DNA from: an uncultured bacterium
GTDB taxonomy: Bacteria > JAAXHH01
Direction: 5' to 3'
Assembly: GCA_913051705.1 (NCBI GenBank)
Contig: CAJXCW010000005.1
Coordinates: 1-50,170, forward strand
Length of the DNA stretch: 50,170 bases
The notes beneath the pieces are model-generated. The model saw only the letters and a list, made by a program, of their open reading frames with translations. It did not search any database and was not told the DNA's origin. The translations under genes were made by a program, and so were the position numbers. The first letter of the stretch is position 1. The number at the start of each line of letters is the position of its first letter. Positions 33,301-39,654 of the stretch are shown in pieces.

Positions 33301-33605
33301 ACGACCACGTACTCACCGAAGTACCCTTCCAATACGCCCAAACCACCACCGACGACTCCGGCAAACAAACCCCCATCATCCTGAGGGGCATCATCGATCT
33401 ATCCTTCAAAGAACAAGACGGCTGGGTAATCGTAGACTACAAAACAGACCAATCAGCTAAGGAAAACCTCGACCAAATGATCGAATACTACACCCCACAA
33501 CTAAAGGCCTACGCCGAAGCATGGGAACAATGCACAGGAGAAATCGTTAAAGAAAGTGGATTGTATTTTTCCACAGTTAATAGGTATCTTAGAACCATAG
33601 AATAA
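30336..33605 (+). CDS. addA: AddA-like UvrD helicase with C-terminal nuclease
   Basis: ATP-driven 3'-5' helicase and nuclease subunit of an AddAB-type complex. Motifs: Walker A EAAAGTGKTT at about 26-35, VTFTKKSASELRER, IGTIHSFCGRIL, Walker B LLIDEFQDTD (Asp359), VVGDPKQSIYRFRRAD, LSANFRTSPEIL, VRIMNLHKVKGLEA, RLLYVAATRA. The C-terminal nuclease has GTEWGTLLHILFE, IILRGIIDLSF and VIVDYKTD (Asp1034, Lys1036). 1089 residues, slightly short for AddA. Start overlaps the addB stop (TAATG), so translation is coupled. The last ~500 bp are strongly C-rich and G-poor, unlike the first part of the gene. Confidence 0.88.
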   Translation: MTTPADQEQRDHILNDLDSNIVVEAAAGTGKTTSMVGRMVALLLEDKCKISTIAAVTFTKKSASELRERFHAELMSRARSTEVSESKRGLLRNAVENIEQCFIGTIHSFCGRILRERPIEAGVRVAFEEIDEVADQRLQEEAWDMFVAEAYTKQDSVLDELTDVGLTIGQLGDAFKKFVLYPDVETWPSEKPKSIPFMAIADAVNAYVNHIREIEYMLPVNPGSDKLSVEYRKLERAVRQRDLSNPLVLMEILEGCKYSDKMLTQKPWGDYKQNSKDERDRWEDFYASTIKPALSQWREIRYEIIIRVLQSATDVYDKMRIGRGLLNFQDLLMKASEVLRDSPHVRAYFKKRFTHLLIDEFQDTDPVQAKLMMYLTATDESEPQWDQCIPRPGSLFVVGDPKQSIYRFRRADIVTYNRVKEIIEQSGGKILTLSANFRTSPEILKWVNDEFTERFPESATNHAPAYVPFDYGRQDGTKGDFHGVQRLDIPEDYSKKPYLSLGYEADAITNTIAGALEKGMTVSHSAHEEAKGAKPQVQPGDFLIVTRGKKNMNEYAKRLGALGIPHEVTGGTVLNEIREIALLYTLLNCVVHADDPVALVNLLRGELFGFSDRLLFRFRQSNGRFKYTSQVPEELTTEDTERFTDAFSRLKQYSTWLRHLPHVSALERIVQDSGLLALAASKESGNIRAGSLEKVIEIVRAEQSQIHDVAGLAELIRKLSEGELDHDGMIAGQAPESVVRIMNLHKVKGLEASIVFLADTKGEKKHEVSLHVDRSEASLTRGFMSIRGESGTFTSGPLLAHPHDWELAQETEEPFQNAETTRLLYVAATRAGSNLVVSSLVGSNRGHFWHTFDEALRAQPPLRQPERASVLIQETVDSNINEYSNSIETQSQALNTLFTPTYARGGSKDIALSDSIAPKSASHGEHGTEWGTLLHILFERAMKHPDHDIRPLAISQLNEIGLPQSRLDEALDTVTTVMQSDIWKRAQANDHVLTEVPFQYAQTTTDDSGKQTPIILRGIIDLSFKEQDGWVIVDYKTDQSAKENLDQMIEYYTPQLKAYAEAWEQCTGEIVKESGLYFSTVNRYLRTIE

Positions 33606-33627
33606 TGTTTACATGGGATTGAAAATT

Positions 33628-34002
33628 TCAACAGCAAAGACCAACGGGAGAAAACCGAATGTCAGATGGGGATATCAAAGATGCAGGGCAATATGGGTTC
33701 GATAAAGAGGATGCTAATAAAGTCCTGGAAGATCTCAAACAAATATGTAGAGGGCCTGCCAACTGGCGCAGGACTTCAGAGACCGAAGTTTGACCGGAGC
33801 GTTCGATCTCCGCCACAGTGATAACAGTAATCGAACTGGCCACGTTCTTGATCGGCGTCTCGGTGCTTGTGGCCGTGACCACGGTAGCGTCCAGAAGGAA
33901 TGAAGGAATGGAATCGGCGGATGCCGTTAGATTTTGAGCCGATATCGTTTGTGATGAGATGATCATACCAACGGCAAAGCAAATAGTAAACAGGCGTTTC
34001 AT
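33628..34002 (-). pseudogene. N-terminal remnant of a TonB-dependent (BtuB-like) receptor
   Basis: The minus-strand frame begins with a signal peptide (MKRLFTICFAVGMIISSQ, then TISA). It continues into a plug domain start: LDATVVTATSTETPIKNVAS, SITVITVAEIERSG, VSEVLRQLAG. That matches BtuB-type outer-membrane receptors, which are 600 residues or more. After LAG (about 33752) the sequence stops resembling a receptor and runs to a stop at 33628. The barrel and most of the plug are gone. GAGG lies six bases before the ATG. A cobalamin riboswitch upstream supports corrinoid uptake as the original role. Confidence 0.8.
33659..33793 (+). pseudogene. 5' remnant of an unknown gene downstream of addA
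   Basis: An ATG at 33659 with GGGAG nine bases upstream opens a frame encoding MSDGDIKDAGQYGFDKEDAN, then KVLEDLKQICRG. At about 33752 the sequence becomes antisense to the TonB-receptor remnant, and the frame stops at 33791-33793. So the first ~31 codons look like a real gene start, and the last ~13 are accidental. I do not recognise the family. It is probably the third gene of the operon from which addB-addA came, cut at the insertion boundary. Confidence 0.4.
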
Positions 34003-34101
34003 GTTGTTCCTCTTGAATCAGTAGGTGAAGTGTTTCAGATCAGGCGTTGTTGGCCCTCACGAGGTTCGTCCTTTCATCCTTTCGCCCATCCCTCCTTTCA
34101 C

Positions 34102-34139
34102 AAAAAAATCCCCGAACCTGATGCTACAGGTCCGGGGAT
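34102..34139 (-). terminator. Intrinsic terminator, probable riboswitch expression platform
   Basis: On the minus strand a 13-bp stem with one mismatch (ATCCCCGGACCTG and CAGGTTCGGGGAT) is followed directly by seven T. It lies about 130 nt after the cobalamin aptamer and 100 nt before the receptor ATG, the right place for transcriptional attenuation. Confidence 0.75.
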
Positions 34140-34268
34140 GCCGTTTTTCATCCTCGATATTTGTTTACAGATAGTCTTCGGGCGATTTCAGGAACACCCT
34201 CGATACCATACGAAAGACTATACCGCCTGAGAAAATGACTTCAATCCACGGAAGTCTTACAGGCTTTT

Positions 34269-34425
34269 TACAGGTCGGTCTTCTGGCTTCCGGATCATCC
34301 TACTTGCTGCGCCTTCCCATTCCTGTTGGCACAGTGGCCTGTGCAGCGTTCGTTCCCGGTTACAGCGGCGGGTCCGCGACGGATTCACACCGTCTTCCCT
34401 CGTTCACTCATGCTGAACCACCTGT
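34269..34425 (-). promoter_or_regulatory. Cobalamin riboswitch
   Basis: On the minus strand the leader contains GGTGTGAATCCGTCGCGGAC, then CCGCCGCTGTAACCG, and the B12 box AAGCCAGAAGACCGACCTG, all conserved in cobalamin aptamers. The outer helix P1 can form from ACAGGT (34420-34425) and ACCTGT (34269-34274). Binding of adenosyl- or other cobalamin would favour the downstream terminator and shut off the receptor gene. The aptamer looks intact even though the gene it controls is truncated. The divergent 34426-34622 stretch holds its promoter and that of the plus-strand gene at 34623. Confidence 0.92.
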
Positions 34426-34622
34426 TATATTACGATATGCTGTTTGACGGGACGACTGTCAATAAAATATTGATAAACGCTTGAAAGTGCTCTGGATCGA
34501 TATTATATATATCGATTAACAACAACATATTGCCGATTGGCAAAGCTATTAGGAGCAGGTAATACAACGCAATCTTACCCAATAAGGAGAAAAGGCGAAA
34601 ATCAATTCACTCGCCACTTACC

Positions 34623-35858
34623 ATGCCCATCCATCCAGAACATACCTGGGGACATGCGCTTGCATTCGGTGAAGAATACTATCGCAATGCCGTCAAACTC
34701 ATTTCCGCGATACTCGCCGACACGCCGATCTTAACTGAGGTGTCGGCCAAAGTAGTGGAAGCGCTTAGAGCTGGTCACAATGTATACGCCAATGTGACCA
34801 CCGGACATATGCCGACCTATGAACTGGTCAACGAGCGGGAAGGCAATCCTGCGCAGTTCATCTTCAATGGCAATGACGCCAACACGCCGGAGGAATACGC
34901 CGATATGGGGCCGGGCGACGTGTTGTTCACGAACCGGGTTAGTAACGAAGTCAAAGCGGCGCGTGATGCCGGCGCGTATGTGGTCGTATACACCACCTGC
35001 TATGTTAACAACCAGTGGACGCCGCCTGGAGAAGTTCATCCGAATGAAGACGACCTGATGCCGGAAGACGTGGCCTCGCGGGTCATCGAGTCCCATATCC
35101 CCTGGAAACAGGGGTTGTTGCACATCCCTCAGATTCCTGAGATGCCGGTGTTCCCCGGTTCGGCCAACGGTTCCTGTACGATCCACTGGATGATCACAGC
35201 CGAAGTCGCCCACGCGATAGCAACCGGCGATATGCCGGACGGGGCAAGAGGTCGTGAATATGCGGATATCCTGATAGAACGCCTATCCGATATGTTTGCA
35301 CTGGAATTTGATCGGATGAAGGCCGTTGCCCCGACGATCGCAAAACGTATTATCGACGGCGGCCATTATTTTGTGCAGAGTGGCAATGAGGGGGTAAAAT
35401 CAGAATCCTGGGGTGTCGCTGCGGGTTTGATGTTGGCCAACGCGTTCGAGCCGCGCCCGGCCGCAGACGGTGGCAACAAGGATGTGACTCTGATCGCCGC
35501 CGTTAATACGCACGATGCGCAGGAACTCACCTGGACGGATGAAGCCCGTACCAACGGCCACTACATCGTCGGCATTGGCCCGGCGGAGCACGACGACCTG
35601 CGCAGCCGATGCGACGTGTATTTCAGCAATCAATGCGCCGAGCCGGGCGGCGTCCTGTCGATCCCCGGGCGGGATGAAAAAATATGTCCCACAACCGGCG
35701 TGATGAATAATGTCATGATGCAGATGTTCTCAGCCCAATTTGTTGATGAAATGTGCCGCCGCGGGGCAGTACCCTATTTCTACATGGGCGGTTATCGAAC
35801 GGTAGGCGGCCCCTACAATGAGCTGTCGCGGAAGTTTTTTGATGAAAGAGGGTATTAA
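34623..35858 (+). CDS. Uncharacterised protein, possibly SIS (sugar isomerase) fold
   Basis: 411 residues. The N-terminal pattern (EYYRNAVKLISAILADTPIL, VVEALRAGHNVYANVTTGHM, GDVLFTNRVSNEVKAARDAG, AYVVVYTTCYVN) resembles a SIS phosphosugar-binding fold, with a longer unknown C-terminal half ending YFYMGGYRTVGGPYNEL. I do not recognise a named family. The first ATG (34623) has no good ribosome-binding site; AAGGAG (34584-34589) and AAGG (34592-34595) lie far upstream, the latter well placed for an in-frame ATT at 34605, so the true start is uncertain. A sugar-related SDR and transporter operon follow. Confidence 0.7.
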   Translation: MPIHPEHTWGHALAFGEEYYRNAVKLISAILADTPILTEVSAKVVEALRAGHNVYANVTTGHMPTYELVNEREGNPAQFIFNGNDANTPEEYADMGPGDVLFTNRVSNEVKAARDAGAYVVVYTTCYVNNQWTPPGEVHPNEDDLMPEDVASRVIESHIPWKQGLLHIPQIPEMPVFPGSANGSCTIHWMITAEVAHAIATGDMPDGARGREYADILIERLSDMFALEFDRMKAVAPTIAKRIIDGGHYFVQSGNEGVKSESWGVAAGLMLANAFEPRPAADGGNKDVTLIAAVNTHDAQELTWTDEARTNGHYIVGIGPAEHDDLRSRCDVYFSNQCAEPGGVLSIPGRDEKICPTTGVMNNVMMQMFSAQFVDEMCRRGAVPYFYMGGYRTVGGPYNELSRKFFDERGY

Positions 35859-35861
35859 TAA

Positions 35862-35959
35862 TTATGAATTATGATTTTTGAATTGTGATTGTAAAACCAG
35901 GGTAGGCATAGTGAATCATGTATTCCAGTCATATCTTCCAATTCATAATTTATAATTCA
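35862..35959. repeat. Inverted low-complexity words around an intergenic spacer
   Basis: AATTATGAATTATGATTTTTG-type sequence at about 35862-35890 is mirrored by CAATTCATAATTTATAATTC at about 35938-35958. The two could pair in RNA. Between them is about 45 bp with nothing recognisable. This AATTCATAATT word belongs to the group of simple words seen at several gene junctions here. Confidence 0.45.
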
Positions 35960-35982
35960 ACAATACGTTAAAGGGGTTTTTC

Positions 35983-36810
35983 ATGTCACATCCATTGTTT
36001 GACTTAACCGGTCGGGTGGGATTGGTGTCGGGGGCGGCGAGCGGGATAGGGAAGGCCATGTCGATCGGGTTTGCGGAAGCGGGGGCGGATTTAATACTGG
36101 CAGATCTGAATGAGGCCGGTATGAAAGATACGGTGCGGCAGATCGAAGCTGCCGGCCGACGGGCGGTGCCTGTGGTTTGCGATGTGTCCGATGGCGCGCA
36201 GATTAGAGCGATGTTTGAACGTCTCGACCGGGAATATGGACGGATCGATATGATCGGCAATGTGGCTGGCGGGGATGGTCCCGGCAACAAGCTGCCATTG
36301 GAGATCTCCGAAGAGGTGGTCGTCAGAACTTTGCAGGGTCTGATTGTAGGGCGATTGATCTGCTGTCAGGAAGCGGCAAAACGAATGATGAAGGGTGACG
36401 GTGGCAGTATCATTAATATTGTCTCTATTGGTGGTTTGACTTCGCTTGGTCGCAGCCATATGGCCTATGGTATCGGCATGGGTGGCGTGGCCCAGATGAC
36501 GCGGGATTTAAGCACCGAATGGAGCAGCAAAGGTGTACGCGTGAATGCCATTGTCTGCGCTCAGATCATGAATCAGGGCCTGAAAGAACGGATCGCGGAT
36601 GATCCCAAGCTTGGAGATACCTTCTTAAGGGGACTGCCGATCGGCCGACTGGGACAACCGGACGATATTAAGGGTCTGGCCATTTTTCTGTCCTCGGACG
36701 CCTCAGCCTGGGTGACCGGGGCTTTGATTCCGCTGGACGGCGGCAACCTGGCCAAGAACGCCGGCGGCTCGCATCCCGGCATGCCGAACGCGCCGGACGA
36801 GCAGACATAG
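35983..36810 (+). CDS. SDR-family oxidoreductase with catalytic Lys replaced by Met
   Basis: Classical-SDR fold: cofactor motif SGAASGIGKAMSIGFAEAG, Asp-containing ADLNEAG (suggesting NAD preference), VCDVSD, NVAGG in place of NNAG, catalytic Ser148 in IINIVSIGG, and C-terminal VTGALIPLDGGN. The Y-x-x-x-K motif reads YGIGM: Tyr162 is kept but Met166 stands where the catalytic Lys should be (codon ATG, one base from AAG). Reduced or altered activity is likely. 275 residues. It lies between a SIS-like gene and a methyltransferase gene on the same strand, with repeats on both sides. Confidence 0.87.
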   Translation: MSHPLFDLTGRVGLVSGAASGIGKAMSIGFAEAGADLILADLNEAGMKDTVRQIEAAGRRAVPVVCDVSDGAQIRAMFERLDREYGRIDMIGNVAGGDGPGNKLPLEISEEVVVRTLQGLIVGRLICCQEAAKRMMKGDGGSIINIVSIGGLTSLGRSHMAYGIGMGGVAQMTRDLSTEWSSKGVRVNAIVCAQIMNQGLKERIADDPKLGDTFLRGLPIGRLGQPDDIKGLAIFLSSDASAWVTGALIPLDGGNLAKNAGGSHPGMPNAPDEQT

Positions 36811-36855
36811 TTGGTGAATGGTGAATGGTGATTGAGTGATTGAATGATTGAAAAG
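36811..36855. repeat. Low-complexity TGATTGAG/GGTGAATGG word array
   Basis: The 54-bp gap between the SDR and methyltransferase genes is almost entirely GGTGAATGGTGAATGG and TGATTGAGTGATTGAATGATTG. The reverse complements of the same words (TCAATCACC, TCACTCAATCACC, TCACCCATTCACC) appear at about 38652-38690, 39600-39660 and 42823-42833, and GGTGATTGAAAAG recurs at about 47662. They always lie at gene junctions. Confidence 0.55.
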
Positions 36856-36864
36856 GTAAAGTAG

Positions 36865-37500
36865 ATGCTATCTGTCCGATCGTATTTTTTTGCTAAATTT
36901 TATGACGCCACGATGAAAGAAGTCGAAGAGGCGTGTTTAGGTGCGTGGCGGGCGGAATTGCTGGCAAAGACGGCAGGAGATGTACTCGAGATAGGCGCCG
37001 GTACAGGGGTCAATATATCGTACTATCCACCCGGTATCCGCCGGTTGATTTTGTCGGAACCTGACCGAAACATGCGTGAAAGACTGGCACAGCGTGTCGA
37101 AGAATCGGGGATAGAACAGGCGACTGTAGCTGATTCAGGTGCGGAATTGATCGATTTTCCGGCGGCATCATTTGATTGTGTAGTATCCACCCTTGTTCTG
37201 TGCTCGGTAAAGGATCAATCGGCCAGTCTGCAAGAGATATACCGGCTGCTGCGTCCGGGCGGCGCGTTTTTTTTCATTGAACATGTTCTTGCTGAAGATA
37301 ACCCACGGATCATCCGATGGCAGAAGTTCTTCAACCCCTTATGGAATTTCATGTGCTGCGGCTGTCATTTAACAAGAGATACCGCGGAGGCGATAAGGCA
37401 GACCGGGTTCCAAACGGATCAGTTGGAACGGGTAATCGTTGAAAGTGCGCCGGCGGTTATACAGTCTGGCATTATGGGCATAGCTATAAAGCCGGCGTAA
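36865..37500 (+). CDS. Class I SAM-dependent methyltransferase
   Basis: SAM-binding motif I reads DVLEIGAGTGVNISYY, followed by an acidic residue at the ribose site (SEPDRNMRERL), motif II around FDCVVSTLVLCSVKD, and LRPGGAFFFIEHV. The C-terminal GCHLTRDTAEAIRQTGF is typical of the METTL7/UbiE-like group of small methyltransferases. 211 residues, normal. The substrate is unknown. It converges with the transporter ATPase gene, whose stop is 2 bp away, so there is no room for a separate terminator. Confidence 0.85.
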   Translation: MLSVRSYFFAKFYDATMKEVEEACLGAWRAELLAKTAGDVLEIGAGTGVNISYYPPGIRRLILSEPDRNMRERLAQRVEESGIEQATVADSGAELIDFPAASFDCVVSTLVLCSVKDQSASLQEIYRLLRPGGAFFFIEHVLAEDNPRIIRWQKFFNPLWNFMCCGCHLTRDTAEAIRQTGFQTDQLERVIVESAPAVIQSGIMGIAIKPA

Positions 37501-37502
37501 AA

Positions 37503-38597
37503 TCATCCCTCCAGCAAGGTCCGTCCTGTTTCTCCGTCAAACAGATGCAGCTTATTCGAATCGAAGTAAATCGGGACCACCTCACCACGATCGATTCGTA
37601 CATCCGGTCGTGTACGCGCTTTTATAGACCGGCCCTCTATATCAAGCGTCAGATATAAATCACTGCCCATAGGTTCCCGTACCGCCACCGTGGCCTGTGC
37701 CGTCGGCGTTCGTACCGTCCCCACCTCGATATCTTCCGGACGGATGCCCAGGCGGACGGAGGTGGTTGCGGAATGTGATAGTCGTTTCATAAGCAGTGGA
37801 TTCATTTCGCACGTAAAACCGGCGCCCGTAACCTGTCCGGTTGATTCATTGATCCGTTTCAATTTACCCTCCAGCAGATTGATGGGCGGGCTGCCTACGA
37901 ACGTCGCGACAAAGGTATTGGTGGGTTGATTGTAAATTTCATCCGGTGTGCCTACCTGCTGAATGCCGCCTGCCTTCATTACCACGATTCTGTCGGACAT
38001 GATCAGGGATTCGGCCTGATCATGCGTCACATACACAAACGTCTTTTCCAGCTCGGCATGCAGCCGTTTCAGTTCCGTACGCATGATGACCCGCAACTGC
38101 GCATCCAGATTGGACAGCGGTTCATCGAGCAGGAACACCCTGGGATCACGAACGATGGCACGGGCCAGGGCAACACGCTGGCGCTGACCACCGCTTAATT
38201 CTCTGGGTTTACGCTGGATCAAATGCTCAATGTCCATCGTCCGAGCCGCCAGAAGCACTCTTTTTCCGACATCCGATTTGGGAACATTCCGCATACGTAG
38301 ACCGAACGCGATATTATCAAATACCTTCATGTGCGGATACAGCGCATACGTCTGAAACACCATCGCAATATCCCGCTGTTCGGGCGGCACATGGGTAACC
38401 TCATCCTCATCGAACCATACCGTGCCCGATGTAGGCGTCTCCAATCCTGCGATAATGTTGAGCGTCGTCGTCTTCCCGCACCCCGACGGCCCGAGCAAAG
38501 TCAAAAACTCCCGGTCAGCAACCTCAAGGGTCACATCGTCTACCGCAACCACGTCCCCGAATTGCTTCGTCAGCTGATCAAGCCGGATTTTAGCCAC
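37503..38597 (-). CDS. Carbohydrate ABC transporter ATP-binding protein (MsmK/UgpC-like)
   Basis: Energising subunit of a CUT1-type sugar importer. Walker A GPSGCGKTT at about 36-44, Q-loop MVFQTYALYPHM, signature LSGGQRQR at 134-141, Walker B VFLLDEP at 154-160, switch His in VTHDQAE, and a C-terminal MalK-type regulatory domain (LGIRPEDIEV ... TGRTLLEG). The start is GTG at 38597 with AGGA seven bases upstream, giving the usual VAKIRLDQLTK opening; a longer frame to 38654 runs into repeat words. It is the only ATPase for the two permease pairs upstream, so it probably serves both. Confidence 0.95.
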   Translation of the reverse strand: MAKIRLDQLTKQFGDVVAVDDVTLEVADREFLTLLGPSGCGKTTTLNIIAGLETPTSGTVWFDEDEVTHVPPEQRDIAMVFQTYALYPHMKVFDNIAFGLRMRNVPKSDVGKRVLLAARTMDIEHLIQRKPRELSGGQRQRVALARAIVRDPRVFLLDEPLSNLDAQLRVIMRTELKRLHAELEKTFVYVTHDQAESLIMSDRIVVMKAGGIQQVGTPDEIYNQPTNTFVATFVGSPPINLLEGKLKRINESTGQVTGAGFTCEMNPLLMKRLSHSATTSVRLGIRPEDIEVGTVRTPTAQATVAVREPMGSDLYLTLDIEGRSIKARTRPDVRIDRGEVVPIYFDSNKLHLFDGETGRTLLEG

Positions 38598-38682
38598 TTG
38601 TAAATCCTTTTTTCTTTTCAATGCGCTTACGATCCAACCGGTTTTGCCTTTCAATCACCAAATCACTCAATCACCATTTTCA

Positions 38683-39537
38683 TCACCCCGTCACCGCCCC
38701 ACCAATGCCGTGTATAATCAGTCGTTGAAAGATAAACGCCAGGACCAGCGGCAGGAGGATGACCAGCACCCCGCCGGCGGCAATCAGCGTAAACGGCACC
38801 TGAAGCTCCTGAGCAAAATCAGAGGCCAGAACCGTTACGGGTTTGGACGCTATCGTGGTCGTAAAGAGCAGTGCAAACAGGAATTCGCCCCAGGAGGCGA
38901 TGAACGAGAAGATGCCTACGGCGACCAGACCGGGCGTCGTTACAGGTAAAAATACGCGAAGCAGAGCCCCTAACGGCGTACAGCCGTCTACACGGGCTGC
39001 GCGCTCGAGGTCCAGTGGCACGGTTTGGAAATATCCTTTTAATATCCAGATGGTAAAAGGCAGCGTGAAGGTCGTATGGGCCAGGATCACCGCGAGATGC
39101 GTATCCAGCAAACCGAAGCTGCGCATAAGCAGATACATCGGGATCATAATCGCCACGCCGGGGATACTACGCGAGCCAAGATAGAAGAGCAGAAGCAGCA
39201 TGCTTCCCTTAAACGGAATACGCGCGAGCGCATAGGCCGCCAGAGAACCGAAAATCAAATTGAGCATCATAACCGCCGTACCGATGATCAGGCTGTTACC
39301 GATAGCTCGAGGAAACTGGCGTGCAATCGCGGCGCCGATATCCGCCTGACGGCTATCCACCTGGAAATACAGGCTATAATTAGCCGTCGTCGGATCCTTC
39401 GGCACCCAGTGCCCCTGACTCGCCTCCCGCTCCGGCATAAAACTGACCGCCACCACCCAGGCAAACGGCAGCACCAGATATACCGTAGCCAGCAAAGCAC
39501 AAAAATAAATAGCGATGCGATGGGATAAGATTTTCAC
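38683..39537 (-). CDS. Sugar ABC transporter permease (MalG-like), module 2
   Basis: Inner-membrane permease of the CUT1 family with six predicted membrane segments. It has the N-terminal YLVLPFAWVVAVSFMP helix and the cytoplasmic EAA loop LDLERAARVDGCTPLGALLRVFLP that docks the ATPase. 284 residues, normal. It pairs with the MalF-like gene at 39655, from which it is separated by 117 bp holding TCACC-rich simple words. The C-terminus also runs into the same word type. Confidence 0.92.
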   Translation of the reverse strand: MKILSHRIAIYFCALLATVYLVLPFAWVVAVSFMPEREASQGHWVPKDPTTANYSLYFQVDSRQADIGAAIARQFPRAIGNSLIIGTAVMMLNLIFGSLAAYALARIPFKGSMLLLLFYLGSRSIPGVAIMIPMYLLMRSFGLLDTHLAVILAHTTFTLPFTIWILKGYFQTVPLDLERAARVDGCTPLGALLRVFLPVTTPGLVAVGIFSFIASWGEFLFALLFTTTIASKPVTVLASDFAQELQVPFTLIAAGGVLVILLPLVLAFIFQRLIIHGIGGAVTG

Positions 39538-39654
39538 TGTACAACCTCTCTGTTTCTAACTACGGGGAACACGGAAAATTCTACTGTTCGTAATGGTTTT
39601 TCAATCACCCATTCACCAAAAAGCACAGCGAGCGAAATCCATCACCACTTCCCC

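Noticed and set aside
34731-35213. 160-codon minus-strand frame in the SIS-like gene
   Set aside because: His/Arg/Val-rich composition typical of antisense translation; no start signal.
36811-36855. Word array as a CRISPR or terminator
   Set aside because: Units are contiguous and variable with no spacers, and there is no stem-loop followed by T-run.
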